From an uncultured Prevotellaceae bacterium (GTDB taxonomy: Bacteria; Bacteroidota; Bacteroidia; Bacteroidales; Muribaculaceae), in NCBI GenBank assembly GCA_900318865.1, contig ONMF01000001.1, positions 1 to 64,000 on the forward strand: DNA of 64,000 bases, given 5' to 3'. Shown here in pieces: positions 62,395-64,000 of the stretch. A program made the translations under genes and the position numbers. A model generated the notes under the pieces. That model did no database searches. It was not told where the DNA came from and worked only from the letters and a program-made list of their open reading frames with translations. The number at the start of each line of letters is the position of its first letter. The stretch's first letter is position 1.

Positions 62395-63273
62395 TTATAA
62401 TACATTGAGCACTTGCTCTTTGATTTGTTCTAATTGGTCTTTCATCGCCACCACTACTTTTTGCATCTCGGCATGGTTGGCCTTAGAGCCGGTGGTGTTG
62501 ATTTCGCGCCCCATTTCCTGGGCGATAAATCCCAGTTTTTTACCTTGCCCCGGCTCGGCATGCAATGTCTCAAGGAAATAGTGCAAGTGGTTCTGCAGCC
62601 GCAGTTTCTCTTCGGTGATATCCAGTTTTTCGATATAGAAGATAAGTTCTTGTTCCAGGCGGTTTTTGTCGTAGTCCATACCCTCAATCTGCTCGAGATT
62701 GCTCAGGATGCGTGCTTTTATTTTCTCGATGCGTTGTGCGTCGAACTGTTCCACGTCGCTGAGCAGTTGCGCGATTCGTTCCACTTTTTCCTCGAAAAAA
62801 CGCTCAAGGCGGGCACCTTCCTGAGTCCTGAACTCGATGAGAGCATTCACGGCTTTGACGACCGTTTCCATCAGGGCGTTGGCCTCGTCGTCGCTCACCT
62901 CGTTGTCGTTGAGTTCGCTTTTCAGCGCGTCGGGCAGACGCAGCAGCGTGGCGTACCAATCTTGAGGTTCTTCGATTTCCAGCTCCTGGGCCATCTTGTC
63001 GATTTGGCTTTTGTAAAGTTTCAACAGCGGCATATTGATGCTCATGGCAGCATTGCCCTCGGCGGCTTCACATGAAATGTATAACTCCACTTTGCCCCTG
63101 AGCAATTTTTCGGCCACCATGTTGCGAATGTCGAGTTCGTGGTCGCGATAGGCTTGAGGCATGCGCACAAGCAGATCCATCTGCTTGCTGTTGAGTGATT
63201 TGATTTCGGCTGTGATTTGCTTGTTACCACAGATTGTCACCGCCTTACCAAATCCTGTCATTGATAATATCAT
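62395..63273 (-). CDS. yicC: YicC/YloC-family endoribonuclease
   Basis: 292 aa. N-terminal MTGFGKA and SLNSKQMDLLVRMP (about 25-38), and the C-terminal GREINTTGSKANHAEMQKVVV motif are family hallmarks; the middle is helical. YicC proteins are recently described endoribonucleases that form ring-shaped assemblies. First gene of the yicC-gmk-nadD-DUF5063-M18 unit. Confidence 0.95.
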   Translation of the reverse strand: MILSMTGFGKAVTICGNKQITAEIKSLNSKQMDLLVRMPQAYRDHELDIRNMVAEKLLRGKVELYISCEAAEGNAAMSINMPLLKLYKSQIDKMAQELEIEEPQDWYATLLRLPDALKSELNDNEVSDDEANALMETVVKAVNALIEFRTQEGARLERFFEEKVERIAQLLSDVEQFDAQRIEKIKARILSNLEQIEGMDYDKNRLEQELIFYIEKLDITEEKLRLQNHLHYFLETLHAEPGQGKKLGFIAQEMGREINTTGSKANHAEMQKVVVAMKDQLEQIKEQVLNVL

Positions 63274-63295
63274 AGTTCGTATTCCAATTTTTCTA

Positions 63296-63326
63296 CAAAT
63301 TTACACTTTAATTCGTCAGCAAGCAA
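63296..63326 (-). promoter_or_regulatory. promoter-like box of the yicC-gmk unit
   Basis: Minus-strand TAAATTTG (63296-63303), with TTG at a spacing of 20 (63324-63326). It is about 23 bases upstream of the yicC ATG. Confidence 0.5.
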
Positions 63327-63347
63327 TTATAGACGGCTTTTTTTTCG

Positions 63348-63355
63348 TAATTTTG
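63348..63355 (+). promoter_or_regulatory. -7 box of tsaB
   Basis: TAATTTTG matches TAnnTTTG; the ATG follows within 18 bases, so the leader is very short. Divergent from yicC. Confidence 0.4.
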
Positions 63356-63372
63356 TGCCAAATTTTTGAACC

Positions 63373-64000
63373 ATGCCGACAATATTAAATATAGAAACGT
63401 CGACCACCGTGTGCTCGGTGGCTCTAACTGCCGACGGGCAAGTGCTTGACCATCATGAGAACTACGATGGCCCGACGCATGCCACGTTGCTGAGCGCCTA
63501 CGTGCAGAGTGCGCTGAAGTATCTGCGCAGCCGCGAACTTCGGCTCGATGCGGTGGCCGTGAGCATCGGGCCCGGGTCGTATACGGGGCTGCGCATAGGC
63601 CTGTCGCAAGCCAAAGGCCTTGCCTTCGGCCTGCAGGTGCCGCTGATAGGGGTGAACACCCTGCAGTTGCTCACCACATCGGCTATGTTCAGCCATTTCA
63701 TCGATATAGATGATGTGGTGTATGTGCCCATGATTGACGCCCGACGCATGGAAGTTTACACCGCAGCCTACGACAAAGCCCTTGCCACACTGCTCGAGCC
63801 GCAAGCCATGATTCTCGACTGTGATTCATTTTCGTCGATTTTCGCGGAGCACAAGCAGGTGGTCTTTGTGGGAAACGCTGTGGAAAAAGCTCAACAGGTG
63901 ATACGACATCCTCATGCACTCTTCATCGGCGGTATCAAGCCTGTTGCGCTTGACATGATGGCTCTTTCGGAGCGGGCTTTCCGCCGCAGCGAGTTTATCG
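63373..64000 (+). CDS. tsaB: tRNA threonylcarbamoyladenosine biosynthesis protein TsaB (partial, runs off the window)
   Basis: 209 codons are in the window, from the ATG at 63373, and the frame remains open at the edge. The N-terminal ILNIETSTTVCSVAL and the ASKHA-fold motif GPGSYTGLRIGLSQAKGLAFG (about 73-93) identify TsaB, the noncatalytic partner of TsaD in t6A synthesis. The usual length is about 220-235 aa, so little is missing. Confidence 0.93.
   Translation, partial: MPTILNIETSTTVCSVALTADGQVLDHHENYDGPTHATLLSAYVQSALKYLRSRELRLDAVAVSIGPGSYTGLRIGLSQAKGLAFGLQVPLIGVNTLQLLTTSAMFSHFIDIDDVVYVPMIDARRMEVYTAAYDKALATLLEPQAMILDCDSFSSIFAEHKQVVFVGNAVEKAQQVIRHPHALFIGGIKPVALDMMALSERAFRRSEFI

Noticed and set aside
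1..64000. CRISPR arrays, rRNA operons, intact transposases and complete defence systems
   Set aside because: No regularly spaced direct repeats, rRNA-like stretches, transposase motifs or known defence gene sets were seen on either strand.

Overview
The window reads as chromosomal DNA of a gut-type member of the Bacteroidales, most like Muribaculaceae or Prevotella relatives. The evidence is: Bacteroidetes-style -7 promoter boxes (TAnnTTTG) ahead of many genes; a secreted protein with a Por-type C-terminal tail; a GT3 glycogen synthase; DUF4293, DUF5063, OstA-like and YtxH/holin proteins typical of the phylum; and a succinate-to-propionate gene set. No rRNA, tRNA, CRISPR array or complete insertion sequence was seen. 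Most of the window is core metabolism and cell maintenance. The few accessory or decayed stretches are at about 12.96-13.45 kb and 20.3-22.7 kb.

Layout. 0-5 kb (minus): a large modular secreted amidase, translationally coupled to a secreted beta-propeller protein. 5.3-8.1 kb (minus): prs and a cytoplasmic GH13 amylase. 8.1-12.9 kb (minus): a five-gene methylmalonyl-CoA unit (epimerase, carboxyltransferase, lamin-tail/gamma fusion, biotin carrier, Na+-pump beta subunit), closed by a strong terminator. 12.96-13.45 kb: decayed, phage-like coding debris. 13.5-15.6 kb (plus): dnaK behind a perfect sigma-54-type promoter and a palindrome. 15.9-20.3 kb (plus): glycogen synthase and glucan phosphorylase. 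20.3-22.7 kb: hairpin-rich noncoding DNA, the C-terminal stub of a surface protein, a lipoprotein, an AraC regulator broken by an internal deletion, and a small frameshifted gene. 22.7-24.4 kb (plus): flavoprotein, small Cys protein and ZIP metal transporter.

24.4-32.8 kb (minus): a long co-oriented run of TPR protein, M3 peptidase, dCMP deaminase, S41 protease, 5-formyl-THF cyclo-ligase, a hemerythrin-like protein whose iron ligands look lost, and a LuxR-type regulator. 32.9-34.8 kb (plus): DUF4293 protein and NhaD antiporter. 34.7-37.6 kb (minus): uvrA. 37.8-38.9 kb (plus): an envelope-stress-like YtxH-YtxH-holin cassette. 39.1-45.7 kb (plus): ECF-type sigma factor, trigger factor, ClpP, ClpX and RecQ. 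45.8-53.5 kb (plus): two parvulin-type envelope foldases, an OstA/LptA-like protein, MutL and a PHP phosphatase. 53.5-58.4 kb (minus): phosphoglucomutase and two tandem MFSD1-like transporters. 58.6-59.2 kb (plus): a TonB-C-domain protein and an Imm32-like protein. 59.4-63.3 kb (minus): yicC, gmk, nadD, DUF5063 and M18 aminopeptidase, overlapping like an operon. At the right edge, tsaB runs off the window.

Themes that connect the genes: protein quality control (DnaK, trigger factor, ClpXP, two foldases, S41 and M3 peptidases); storage polysaccharide turnover (GT3 synthase, GT35 phosphorylase, GH13 amylase, phosphoglucomutase); sodium bioenergetics (decarboxylase pump and NhaD); and DNA repair (UvrA, RecQ, MutL). 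I found no clear new multi-gene defence or mobile system. The best leads are the sigma-54-like dnaK promoter, the apparently iron-ligand-less hemerythrin protein coupled to a LuxR regulator, the lamin-tail/OadG fusion, and the structured intergenic DNA near 20.4-20.6 kb.
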